A stretch of 35,003 nucleotides of DNA from Thoreauomyces humboldtii (Eukaryota; Chytridiomycota; Chytridiomycetes; Spizellomycetales; Powellomycetaceae): the NCBI GenBank assembly GCA_027596035.1, contig JADGJA010000164.1, positions 1-35,003 of the forward strand. The letters are read 5' to 3'. The notes under the pieces are model-generated. The model searched no databases. It was not told the origin of the DNA and was given only the letters and a program-made list of their open reading frames with translations. Positions 9,943 through 20,546 of the stretch are shown here, piece by piece (positions within the stretch are counted from its first letter, which is position 1; each line of letters starts with the position of its first letter). Position numbers and translations under genes: made by a program.

Positions 9943-11859
9943 CGGGCATAAGGTTGCTTTGTAGGAGAGTGCCTGCACCGTAACAGTCCCCGCCAACGGA
10001 GAGTGGACACGGCCGACCGACTTGTCGATAAAAGAGGTGTTATTTCTAGCTGTGGTGGTAGCTCGTTGAAAGAATATACGAAATGGGCTGTGCGCTTTTG
10101 GCAAAAAGGTCCCATTCATACTCTGAAAAACGAGAAACTGTGCGGCCCGCGCCAAACGCGTAAGCTCGAGCACGGCAGATGCGTCGTTCGCCCCCACATA
10201 TGTGTTTATATTTCCCGGATTTCTATATGCGTAAGCCCGAACAATCTCCGCGCTCTCCGATGCCTATGCCGTCCTATCTGGTTTCCTGCAGCGCACCGCC
10301 GCTTACCAATGAGACCGTGCTCCCGAGAATTTTGTCGATGTTCAAGCAACCGAATCCTTGAACTCGTAAACGTACATGAATGCGCGTGATCGGTGTGTGG
10401 TAATCGTTGAACAGTTCGCGAAGTGGCTATCGGCAGTATGAACCGACTTCCACAAAAGACTTCCAACTGCGCAGTTGCATGCGCAGTACGATGAATGTCG
10501 AAAACTCGCCGTAGAGAGATGTTCTTGTCCCATATGGTCTATGTCATGAGGAAAGTAAAGTCAGATCGGAAACCGTCGAGCCGAATGAGTAGCCGTTTGA
10601 GAACATGGTTCAGCTTGAGATGCTAGCCCCACAGGCACTTGAATGTGACCACGCTTATCATGTGTGGCGAGTGTGGTTAGACGTCTAGATGTAGATGTCT
10701 CCATTGCAGGTAGTCATCAGCGTTTACGACGGGAATCCGGTGCCTGATCAGCCGAATTCAATTCGGAAAGAACCAGCCAACGCTGTTTCAGAGGTAGGAA
10801 ACATGTAAAGGTCCAAACTGCGGTGCAGCCCCTTCACCATGTCGTTGCAGTCATGCAACAATCGTACGCCTGTCATGGGGGATGTAGGTGCTCGCCCTCC
10901 CCTTCTGCTATCCCCAACCCAGACTTTTGTCGTTGCGTCGTCCATAAAATAGGGTCCTGGTTTCATCGTAAGTGCGCTGCAACCCAGCACAAGGGTAAAT
11001 AACTGCATCTGTCTGCGTCAGGATCTCTGCTTCCCTAATTTTCGTGAAGATTCATTTGCTCTCCTATCGGTGTTCTGGTTTTGTCGGAGGCTTCATGTCA
11101 TGTTACCGGTATTATAAGTATATTTCGGTAGCATCCTCATGAGGTGCAGCTAACAAGCGCTCCCGACTTCTCCTTCAATGGACCGAAGCCAGCAGCGGGA
11201 AGTAGTGTCACTCAAGGACCGTACATGGCTGATGGCGAGGCGGTTACTCGCTGCCATTCGTTGATGGGGCCTTCAGCAGAAAAGAGACCTGTGGACCCGT
11301 TGTTGATGCTAACGCTCGTTCAAATCCGGCTTCCCGCCAGTTTGGCACTAGCAGCGAGGTTCTGTGACCATGTGTTAGTGGCCCCTTCGGACTCCTAACA
11401 GTTTTCGGTCTTCGTGGCCTCAGTGCCGTTTCGTCTTGCTGGGCTTCGTAACGTAGCCAGATTTCACCGTCGTCGGATATAAGCATCGGCACGAAGTGGT
11501 CTTGAAGAATCAGGGTACATCGCCCGCACGTCTCAACGCTGAAAAATTCTGCGAAGCAGGCACAGGGAGCTTAGCTGTAGGTTCACCTACATACTGCGTG
11601 CTGCGCGAACTTTCGGCATCGCTAGGGAGGTACTGCAGTTTAGTTTTCCCAGTCATGATAACACCAGTAAGTATGATCGGCTAACACGACGCAATCTTGT
11701 ATCGTCACGGTCCCCTGAATAAGTGATCGATATAGGGTATGTCATGATAGAATGGGAAGTTTCGGGGGTGCGAGGCAGATAAATGCAACAGGCCGCGAAA
11801 AAATGTGCAAAGTCGCAGCAGAGCCCAGCTTCCCTTTATCGGAAAGAACGACATCGAGC
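9943..11859. other. Gene-poor interval
   Basis: About 1.9 kb with no frame over roughly 90 codons that looks coding outside the flanking genes. I saw no rRNA or tRNA signature, no terminal repeats and no recognisable transposon protein fragments. TATA-like sequences occur near 10207 (TTTATATTTC) and 11113 (ATTATAAGTATATT) without a gene attached. The end includes the promoter and leader of the RsfS gene. In it an upstream in-frame ATG at 11752 would add 36 residues that do not look like a targeting peptide. Confidence 0.45.
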
Positions 11860-13238
11860 ATGGCAGCAACAGCAGCAGCAGCAGGAGCAGCAGCAGCACG
11901 ACGGAGCATCGCACGCTACCTCAGGCCTTGTCCAGCATGTTCCACTAGCATTCTACCGGGCTTTCCGCTGAAGCACGCAGCCTTGTCTCGACCCGTCGCG
12001 CAATTCACCACCACCACGGCGGCATGGGCCCGAAAGGGACGAAGCACTTCAACATCATCAGAGGAAGTCAAGGCGCCCCGGTCTGATCAAGCAGCTAGGC
12101 TCGCGGACGAGCTCGCGGATAAAATTCTCGACGACTTCTTCAAAGAGGACGGCGCGGCGCGGCAATCATCCAAAAAGGCAGCAAACAGGGATGCGTTGGA
12201 TGAAGGGGATGATCTGATGAGCGGCGGCGACCGCATGGCATCATCATCCGAAGCGAAAGGAGCGGTAATGGATGCACCACGAGCCCACGCAGCTGGCGAG
12301 ATCCCCATGCCGAACCTTCCTTCGGAATGGGGTTCCAACGCGCTTCCCCGGAACCAATACGCGGCATACGGGATAGAGTCTGACGAAGCACGCGACACGC
12401 GTCGCGGCATTGTCGAAGACTATACGGACGTGGGGAAGGAGGCGGAGGACGCAGAGGCGTCACCTCTGGAAGCCGACGACTGGTACGTCGACCAGGCGTT
12501 CAACCTTCCTGGAGTCGTCCCCGGTAACGCTACGGATAAGGCGCTGAACCCGAACGACTTTGTGCCGAGGTGGATGGCGGGCATCGCCGTCGCCGAGCGT
12601 CGTAGTCAAGGTGTGGAACCGGAGAACGCGGCGGGTGAACCTACGGGACCCCTGCGTCTCCAGGAGATTGTGAGCGTCTTGCGAGAGGAAAAGGGCGCCA
12701 ACATGGCCGTCATCAGTATGCGAGACAAGTGCGACTATACGGACTTCATGATCATTGTGGAGGGACGGTCAACTAAGCAGATATACGCTCTTGCGGATGC
12801 CGTGCGGAGAAGGGTAACTAAAGTACCATTGACTGCTACCTGACTTGTCCCCCCTTCCTTGCTGACAAGTTTTTCGATCTCATCCCATTGCAGGCCAAGC
12901 ACCGAACTCTGCACGACGTCTCTCTTCCCACAACCCTCACCATCGAAGGCGCCGACTCCGAGGACTGGATGGTTCTCGACCTCGGTCGATTCATTGTCCA
13001 CTGCTTCACCCCCGAAGCTCGAGCGCGGTACAACCTGGAAGGACTGTGGACGGCCATCAAGGATCCTCTGCTAGCGCTCGCGAGAGAGGACGAGATTGAG
13101 ACGGGTGAGCAGCAACTAGAGGAAGCTGGTCGTGGTTGGGACACGCGACCCCAGGAGGAGTACCGGATCAAGCAGATCGAGAGAAAGCACATGCTCGCAG
13201 AGGATGAGGTGTTGGAGAAGTTCAATGCTACGAGGTAG
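11860..13238 (+). CDS. Mitochondrial ribosomal silencing factor, RsfS/Iojap family
   Basis: RsfS-family proteins bind uL14 on the large ribosomal subunit and affect subunit assembly or joining; eukaryotic members act in mitochondria or plastids. Exons 11860-12813 and 12894-13238 join at phase 0 (branch site GCTGAC, acceptor TTGCAG), giving 432 residues. The start at 11860 is preferred because it gives an Ala/Arg-rich presequence (MAATAAAAGAAAARRSIARY), typical of mitochondrial import. A long acidic, poorly ordered region follows; the RsfS domain spans about 264-370 with LQEIVSVLREEKGANMAVI, CDYTDFMIIVEG, STKQIYALADAVRR, DWMVLDLGRFIVHCFTPEAR and YNLEGLW. A 60-residue charged tail follows. Unlike budding-yeast Atp25 there is no second large C-terminal domain. 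Confidence 0.92.
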
Positions 13239-13848
13239 ACATAGTTGGGGACGGGCGTAGACTAGGCGTACAACTGTATACCGACAAGAAGAGACATGCC
13301 GACGCATAGTGGCATGCCTCACTTTATGCGCCTGCACGTAGATTTGCAGAACGATGATCATATCCGCGTACCGCCAGATCACGGCGTCCGCTACGAAAGC
13401 GACGGAACCGGCGCTGAAGCTATCCCTCACGTCAGCATCTCCGACGTCATCCACTTGCTCCCTTTCCGAGCCATTCACCCCTCCTCCCGTAAAGATTCTA
13501 CCGCTGGCGGAGGTGGTCCGAAGGTTTCACTCATCGCCACGATACCCTCAAACGCCAACTCTGCGCAGGGACACGCTGAGGATGGAGGTTCCTTCTTGCA
13601 GCTTGATCTCGAAGTCATCGATGCCCGTATGGTTCGGTGGAACAAGAGCGAGAAAGACGAGGACTCGCTCGCGTGAACATGTTTTGGTTTCCAGGACTAA
13701 CTGCTACTGTTGTTTTCCCTCCCATACACCCCAAGACTGTACATAGTACGGGGTACTGCTTTGGCTCTTTTGAAATGCATGCATCATTTTTGCACAACAT
13801 CAACCAGCGGCTTCCAAAAATTTGAAGTCAAGAGATGAAGACTAGGCT
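13239..13848. other. Convergent 3' interval (RsfS / PIG-L) with a small open frame
   Basis: This lies between two converging genes. A plus-strand frame of 126 codons at 13296-13676 starts 58 bases after the RsfS stop and ends EDEDSLA. It has no recognised domain and no room for its own promoter, so it is not called as a gene here, although its composition (FLQLDLEVIDARMVRW) is not obviously random. Confidence 0.3.
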
Positions 13849-14837
13849 TCACATTCTTCGAAGATCATTGACGACCATATATCGCGAAAACACTATGTAC
13901 AGATGTCTGAACCAAACCAACTGGGACCGATGTCTCTGCATGGCCTTCCGTCCGGCAAGCACCTGTCTGGGCAATGCCACGAACACAGCAGACCCATCCT
14001 CGCGCTTGCAATACCCACGGACCAGCTGTGGGATCACGGTGGCGCCCACGTCAAACAGGGAGAGGTATTTCCGAAGAAGGGTCACCGTCGTCAGGGAGTA
14101 GCAGATGGGTGTGCGAGATGGTGGAGCTTTGGTTCCGCCGGTAGGTAGTGGAGATGGTAGGTTCATGAAATACCTATCATTCCAACCAAGCAAGGGGTAG
14201 GATTAGATGGGTATCGGGAGCCATCGGTTCGACAAAATGGATCCACCGACCTGAGACCATCGTACAGCGCCTTGTGATTGGGATGTCCGGAAACACCTCC
14301 AGCATCGAAAGTTATGATCTGAACAAGCGTTGTTGTCAGTCTCTAACCCCCTTTCTGTTCACGGACTTCTACTTGACTTGAAGAGCATACCACGTCGACG
14401 GCACGAGCAGCAACACACGTCTTGACGACATCCGCCACCACAGAGGCCTTCCATGCAACATCCATGCCGTCCTGCAGATCCGGTCTATCCAGACACTGCA
14501 CCCTGCCGGAGTTCACACCCAACCGCTTGCAGCTCTCCACCAGCTCCTTCCTTCTCGTCGTGCCAGCCCCGTCTGCGTTCCCTTGCGACAAGCATAGGAC
14601 GCCGACGTCGGCTCCTGCGACGGTGAGCTGTTGGAGGGTCGGGGAGAAGAACATGCACTCGTCATCGGGGTGGGCGATCAGGAGGAGGACGGACAGACGG
14701 TTGAACTGCTTCAAGGGAGGGATGAGTGGAGATGGTACGAGTAGTGGTTGAACGGTGGATGGGCGAACGAGATGGAGAAGGAGGTAGATGACCGGGCCGG
14801 CCGTGGCTAGCAGGAGGGTGACGGCTATGACAAACAT
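13849..14837 (-). CDS. N-acetylglucosaminyl-phosphatidylinositol de-N-acetylase (PIG-L/Gpi12)
   Basis: This zinc enzyme of the endoplasmic reticulum removes acetate from GlcNAc-PI, the second step of GPI-anchor synthesis. Three minus-strand exons (14837-14391, 14318-14251, 14173-13849) join in phase to 279 residues, the usual size. An N-terminal membrane anchor covers about residues 2-23 (FVIAVTLLLATAGPVIYLLL). The catalytic AHPDDE motif is at 55-60, followed by VLCLSQGNADG and the family RRKELVESCKRLGV. The second metal motif, TFDAGGVSGHPNH at 152-164, is encoded on the short middle exon, so it is easily missed. The C-terminal YSLTTVTLLRKYLSLFD and LVWFRHLYIVFSRYM are also typical. The donor of intron 2 (GTCGGT) is weak but phase and motif continuity support it. 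It shares a 240-bp divergent promoter with the ALDH gene. Confidence 0.93.
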
Positions 14838-15079
14838 TGCTTCGTGAACGGTGTTGGAGCACCGTTGCGCTGGCTGGCCGTAGGGGCTTCTAGGTCGAAG
14901 GAAGCGTGGTGCTTCCTGGCAAGCTCTTGTCTCGAACGGCAAGCTGTACGTGCCGACCGTTGCGGAAAGGGGCTGACGGTAGCTTCCTCTGGTGGAATTT
15001 TCTCGTCGACTCGGTTGAGGGGGGTGTACGACCACTTTGTTTACGGTACACTGTACGTTCGAATTCCAAGTTCAACAAT

Positions 15080-16636
15080 ATGTCAAACGGTCCGGACCTC
15101 GAGCTGCAGCAAGAGCTGCAACCCTTGATCTCCTCCCTCTTTGACTTCATCGAAGGCGTCAAGGTACAGGAAAGCGGCACCGTCCCTTGGACTCAACGCT
15201 GAGAAAGCATTCATACTTCAATCTCCAGGCCATTCCCTCAACGCCATGTGACGAATCCACCGTAGATCCCGACGGTGTCACTCGGGATGCTTCGACGCTC
15301 AACTCCCTCTCGCCAATCGTGGCAACGTCGGACGCAGACGTTCGAAGAGCTCTCACAGCCGCCGCCGCATTTCACCAGGATGGCTCATGGGCTCGTAAAA
15401 GTCTCACGGAGCGTCAAGCTACTTTGATAGACTTGCGCACGAGCTGGACGTCCGAGCCGATCTGCTGCAGAAGCTACGGACATCGGAGCTGTGAGGGAGC
15501 TCTGCGACATGGCCGGCGGGATCGGGAAGAAGATCTTCACTCGAGACCTTTCCAAGCTCTTCGTCGACCATCCGGCCGAGAAGCATGTTATGGTGGACGA
15601 CGAGCAGGTGGCAACGCTTCAATGGATCGCTCGAGGTCCTGCGGTCGTTATCTGTCCATCCAACGGACCCGTCCTGTCATCGCTTGTTCAAGCCGGAATG
15701 GCGATGCAGGCCGGATGCCCCATCATCATCAAGCCATCTCCATGGTCTCCTCATTCGTTCAACGTGGTGGCGGACGCTCTGACCGCTGCGGACCTTCCGT
15801 CCGGTCTCGTGCAGATCGTGCAGGGCAGTGCCCACGTCGGTCGGACCCTGGTCGAAAGTCCGTTGACGAAGACGGTGTGTTTCACTGGTGCTGTTGCCGC
15901 TGGACTCAAGGTGGCGGAGACGTGTGCGCGGTCACTCAAGCCTTACGTTCTGGAGCTCGGTGGTTCCAACCCGTTCGTGGTCATGGCGGATGCAGATCTT
16001 GATGCTGCCGCCTCTGCCCTCTTGGAAGGATTGATCACAGTAAACGGAACTTACTGCTGCGGACCTGGGAGGGTTTTTGTCCACGCCGAGGTGCACAATC
16101 CCTTCCTCGACATCGTAGGCAACAAGATGAAGGATATATGAATCGGTCTGCCCATGGATACCGCTACCAAGATCGGACCAGTCTGCGTGGGGCTCGCCAA
16201 ACCGCTATTGGCAAAGCTGGAGCAGATGCGGAAAGAGAACCCCGACATGAGCTCATTTGCCAAGACCCCAATCCCAAAAGATCTGCCCGAGAGCCACTTC
16301 ATAGCCCCGACACTGCTCCTGAACGCTCCGACCATGTCCGCCGACGAGCTCTTTGGGCCGGTCGCTACTCTCACCAGGTTTACTACGCATGCCGAGATCG
16401 TTTCAATGACCCACGCAGCGCAGAGCCGGCTGAAAGGATTCGTCTTTGGCAAGGACGAGGCTGCCGTTCGGAAGGTAACGGACGCGGTAGAGTGTGCATG
16501 GTGGGACTGGAACGTGTTTCAAATGGGAACCCCGGGGATCAAATCGGTCGGTTTTGCGGGCCCCAGTGGCTGCAACGATCTCACTCCGGACGTCTTCATG
16601 TACTCTCGCTACATCGCTCGTCCCCATAACCAATAG
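15080..16636 (+). pseudogene. Aldehyde dehydrogenase family gene with interrupted reading frame
   Basis: NAD(P)-dependent ALDH oxidises an aldehyde to the acid; the substrate here cannot be told. Exon 1 is 15080-15163; a normal intron follows, and coding resumes at 15229. ALDH features are clear: SWARKSLTERQ, KPSPWSPHS, FTGAVAAGLKVAE, the general-base Glu in LELGGSNPF and the catalytic-Cys region GTYCCGPGRVFVH, then ELFGPVATL. Three defects interrupt the frame. Near 15428 the homology moves to another frame (LAHELDVRADLLQKLR), near 15478 it moves again (DIGAVRELCDMAGG), each as if one base were missing, and an in-frame TGA at 16139-16141 splits KMKDI from IGLPMDTATKIGP. In-phase GT-AG pairs at 15395-15470 and 16115-16171 could mask all three but would delete ALDH-like coding sequence. 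Recent pseudogene, assembly errors or unusual introns are all possible. The usual PFGG motif near the end is also altered. Confidence 0.7.
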
Positions 16637-17161
16637 AACTTTCGCATCGATCAATAGACTGGTGCGGCAGAAGGAGGAGGAGACACGCGGCAGAACCCTA
16701 CACCTAACCAAGGCATCTCGGTCGGCAAAGTCTACCTCGCCCAATTCTCTATGCTGCGCCTGGGGCAAATGGCGATCGTCTGTTGGATTCGGCAAACCAT
16801 AAGGGGCAATTACAACATGGTTTTGAAGGCAGGCCAGACCATCCTTGTACCTTATCGGAAGGAGAGGTTTCTGATGATGTGCTCGTCGACGTGCGCGTTT
16901 TTATCGCAACACCTTTCGCATGTTGGCTTTGTGCCCCCCGTTCTTCCCTCGTCGCCACCATTTCCTTCCCATCGTTCAGCCTTGCTAAATCAGACAACCG
17001 TATTGGCAGTACTCGCTCGTTCGATCGATAGAGGCTCCCTCATTGGCCGTTCTTGATCGAGTCGAAAAGTCAAGGTATGTGAACTTTCTGTTCCCCAGAC
17101 ATACAGTACTCACACCGCAGCGTTCTTACTGCCTCCACCCATCTGCTCTCCCAGCCCAAGC
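16637..17161. other. Interval between ALDH and TMEM120 genes
   Basis: No gene supported. It should hold the 3' end of the ALDH gene and the promoter and leader of TMEM120. The final 100 bases before the TMEM120 start are C/T-rich, as before other starts in this window. Confidence 0.4.
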
Positions 17162-18600
17162 ATGTCACCACCATCGTCCCTTCCCGCCATCCTCACCGCT
17201 GCTACCGAAACGTCCACCGGAACAGCTATCCTCGCGGACCTTAAAAAGCTAGAGGTGTGTGGGAGGAGATCTTCAACACGGAAGGTGTCGAGAGCCGTAT
17301 GCAGCACTCGAAGGGCACGCAACTAGCGACTGAAGGCCTCGTCTGACTCTCCTCTCTCATCGCAACAAAAGGCGCGTGCGGCGGCATTCAACGAACTAGC
17401 TCGTCAAGTCAACGCCGAAGAAGCCGCCTGTCTGAAAGAACTAGCTCGATGCAAAAAGGACATTACGGCCCTTCGAAAAGACACAAAGCTACGAAAGACG
17501 GGAAAGGTTGGGGCGACGACGTCAAAAACTACGGAAGATGACAACGATACGGACGCTACGCCGCCTCCAGCCCCACCACCGCTGCTGCAATCCGCCTCGG
17601 ACGACCTTCTCGAGGATCGTTTGGATCTGCTGAGGAGGAAGCTGACCCATCTGGAATATCAGTTCCCGAAACCCGCTCATATCATCCTGAGGCTTGCTCT
17701 GGGCTCTCACGCGCCTGTCTCCTTGAAGCCGTTGCAGCTTAGACTGGCATACAAGCATGAATACGAGCTGTTCAAGCTGAGGTTCACACTCGTGTTCGTC
17801 GGGCTTGCAACGATGGGGCTGGTCGTTTCGTCACGGGTCTTGGATGCCATATACGGATTCGCCATGCTGTACTACTACTGCACGTGTGTTCTGCGGGAAC
17901 ACATCTTGCTGGTCAACGGGAGCCGGATAAGAAGCTGGTAGGAGAACTCGATATCTATTCTCCTCGAAATCTCTTCGCGAAATCTCACACCGTTATCCAA
18001 AGGTGGTTCGGACATCACTACGTCAGCATCGTTCTCGCAGGCGTGATGCTGATATGGCCAGCATCTCCTAGTTACCACGCCTTCCGTCCCCACTTTTACG
18101 CCTTTGCCGTGTACGTTTCGGCCATGCAATACCTGCAGTTCCGATATCAACGCGCGAGACTCTACGTCCTGGTCGCTCTCGATCGAGCTCGACCCATGGA
18201 CACTGTCGCAGGAGAAGGCGCCTTTCCAACCACCTCCAATGTAGCCGGTCGAGAACTACGAACCTTGCTCCCATTCCTAGCGGTCGGCCAGTTCTGGCAG
18301 CTCGTCAACGCGGGACTCCTGCTCAAACCCTCTGCTGTGGAAGGGTTCGTAGAGCGCCACGAGTGGCAGGGAGTTGCCGTCGGACTCTTGTTCGGTATCC
18401 TGGCGGTCGGTAACACGCTCGCGACAGTTAGGACGTGGAGGGCAAAGAAGGCAACGGGAAGGAGACCAGGCTCGAGCGCCTTGGATCCAGGATCCCCTCC
18501 AGCTAGCCCCGTCGCGGTATTGGCTCCTACCGTCACTGCGTATCCATTCCCGTCGCCGACGTCACCTACGGCCACGCCGAATCCCCTTCGTTCAAGTTAG
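17162..18600 (+). CDS. TMEM120-family membrane protein (TMPIT/TACAN-like)
   Basis: TMEM120 proteins are multi-pass membrane proteins of the nuclear envelope and ER, with a fold related to fatty-acid elongases that binds coenzyme A; reported roles in adipocyte differentiation and mechanosensing are debated. Exons 17162-17254, 17372-17937 and 18003-18600 join in phase to 418 residues. Residues 1-165 form a soluble, helical N-terminus. The membrane part has the family signature: KHEYELFKLRFTLVFVGLA, AMLYYYCTCVLREHILLVNG, SRIRSWWFGHHYVSIVLAGV, WPASPSYHAFRPHF, YLQFRYQRARLYVL and LPFLAVGQFWQLVNAGLLL. I count six membrane spans. The signature SWWFGHH is split by intron 2, which confirms that junction. 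The Pro/Ser-rich C-tail is specific to this protein. It is convergent with the TPR gene. Confidence 0.93.
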
Positions 18601-18844
18601 AGCCTTAAGGAATCACCCCGCTGTTTCACTCGTCCTTGGACCAAACGTGGAACTTAGCTTCATCGATACCCCTCCTTTTTGTTTGTGTTTTTTCGTTTAC
18701 ACTCATCACTCATCTCCCGCACAATCCTTCTACTCACTTGCCCGTAAGCAGCATGAAATTAGACTCTCATTCCTTCCATCTTCGTCTAGTCTGGTGAAAA
18801 TGAAGCGCAGCACCGCGAGGGAAAACAAAAGAGAATCGGGCTTG

Positions 18845-20352
18845 TCACCGATCTGACCTACGAGCAGGACTACGACTCGGCCTTGCTTGTCTTTTGGACA
18901 CCATCTCCTGTTCTATCCCCGACTTTCTTCTGGAAGCCGTCCCTTCGTCGCTGTCATTACTCTCGCTCGAACAGCTGTCGACCTCGTCTCGCTTCCTGCT
19001 GCTCTTTTTCTTCTTTTTCTTCTTGACCTTTTTGCCCTTCCTGGAAGCATCCCGTTTTCGTTTGAGCGGTTCAGATTCTCGGTCCGGGTCCATCTGCACT
19101 TCCTCAGTGCCATCTTCTGGTGAGGCGATGCTATTGACGATGCGTTCCGGAACCGACGTAGTGGTCGTTGGGATGACGCTGTCCACCGATATGACTGATT
19201 TCCGTGGGTCAAAATCAACTGGCTGGAAGGGGATAGAAGGATAATGATTCCCCAAGTTTAGTTTTCTTGGAATTGTCTAGGAAACGAAGGTCAGCTCACC
19301 ATCAAGAACTCGCCAGAGGCCGCGCTCTCCTTCTCGCGCTCAATTTCGGCGAGCTTGGTTTGTGTCATCTTGAGGTAGACATTGGCGTTGTTGTGATCGG
19401 GATCAAGGGCAAGTGCCTTTCTGAACTCTTTCACGGCCTTTGAGTATTTTTCCTGCTTCGCCCATCTGAGAGCGAAAAGGTGGAGAGCGAAAAGGTGAGC
19501 TTCATGCTCCCGGCTATTTTCAACAGGCAGTGCGAAAGTGGGAGCTTCAACTCACAATGCCCCACGCGCGACGTATGCGTCAACACATCGTGGATCCTGC
19601 TCCAGCGCCGCTTTGTACTTTCGTAACGCACGCTCATAATCCTGTGCTTGAAACGCTTCTATCCCCTCTTTCACTCTGGATCACACAACCAGAGGACAAT
19701 CAGGTCAGTACACAGACGCGCCGAGTGCTTCCTCATCGACCGGAACTCACTGTAGCCTGGCGTACTCGGCCTCCTGCCTTTGCCGCAAGAAAATGTAGTC
19801 CACAGGTCCAGTGGTGTCGGACAGCATAACATGATCACAGTCTACCAGGATGCTGCGTAGTCCCTGGACGCCTAAGGACGAGAGCACCTGGGTGAAGACT
19901 GCGGGGTTTCGAGGGTCGAAAGGTCTTCGTGGCGTGCAACTAGACGGATCCCAACGTTTCCGTGCAGCCGCTACTGATGCTTGGACGAGACTGCTGGAGA
20001 CGAATTGACGAATGCAGACATCAAGAGCTTCCTTCCGCTCCTGAGTGCCAGGCTGATCTTCGGGCTCTGCTTTGGCAGCTCTGGGAAATGGGGTTGAGGA
20101 CGCAGGCCGAGAGTCCGGGAGGAGACATCTGAACTGTACCCGCGTCCCAAAGAGGAAGCTCTTGAGCTATCTTTCGACGGAACTGTGCGTTTCCGGGGCG
20201 GAGAGTCAGGTGAAGACGGTCTTTCCCTCTTGCCGACGTCGAGGGCTGGCTGGTCCGGGATGACTGGGTCGTGAGCACACCAAAACGTAAAAAAGCATTC
20301 AGAGTTTTCAGACCAGACATTGGCCACATACCTGTGAAGATCGTCTCGACAT
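18845..20352 (-). CDS. TPR-repeat protein with lysine-rich nuclear-type tail (TTC14-like)
   Basis: Five minus-strand exons, 20352-20332, 20166-19751, 19675-19556, 19465-19300 and 19222-18845, join in phase to 366 residues. The middle contains tetratricopeptide repeats: EGIEAFQAQDYERALRKYKA, LEQDPRCVDAYVARGALW, KQEKYSKAVKEFRKALALDP and DHNNANVYLKMTQTKLAEIE. The tail is disordered, with a run of Lys after RKGKKVKK, then Ser/Arg-rich blocks, like SR-type or chromatin-associated proteins. TPR pairs followed by a basic Ser-rich tail recall animal TTC14, but I see no S1 RNA-binding domain, so the resemblance is partial. The N-terminus is the weak point: exon 1 encodes only MSRRSSQ and the acceptor at 20167 was chosen by phase. 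A TATA-like TTATTTAA on the minus strand (20446-20453) lies about 95 bases upstream of the ATG. Confidence 0.75.
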
Positions 20353-20445
20353 CAGATCCGGAACAGACGTAGAGAGCGGTGCATGTTGTTTCCCGGACCT
20401 AATGAGTGTCGCGTGGGAAGTGCTCGGGAGCGATTTCTGCGTGGC

Positions 20446-20453
20446 TTAAATAA
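20446..20453 (-). promoter_or_regulatory. TATA-like element for the TPR gene
   Basis: The minus strand reads TTATTTAA about 95 bases upstream of the chosen ATG at 20352, inside the 195-bp interval shared with the divergent dihydroorotase gene. Position is suitable for a core promoter with a 5' leader of some 60 bases. It is assigned by position only. Confidence 0.35.
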
Positions 20454-20546
20454 CTTGTTGGAGAGGCACAGTCACGTCTCGTCAAAGAAAGTCCCTGGTA
20501 CGATGATCAACGCATAGAAACGAACGAACAACGACGACAACGAACA

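Noticed and set aside
9787..10197. 136-codon minus-strand frame over the last exon of the coiled-coil gene
   Set aside because: The plus-strand exon is supported by phase at two junctions; the minus frame has no splice or domain support.
11752..11859. Earlier in-frame ATG for RsfS
   Set aside because: It would place 36 poorly conserved-looking residues before a clear Ala/Arg mitochondrial presequence.
16139..16141. TGA read as a sense codon (code change or readthrough)
   Set aside because: TGA terminates PIERCE, PIG-L and the TPR gene here, and ALDH has two further frame defects, so a local lesion is simpler.
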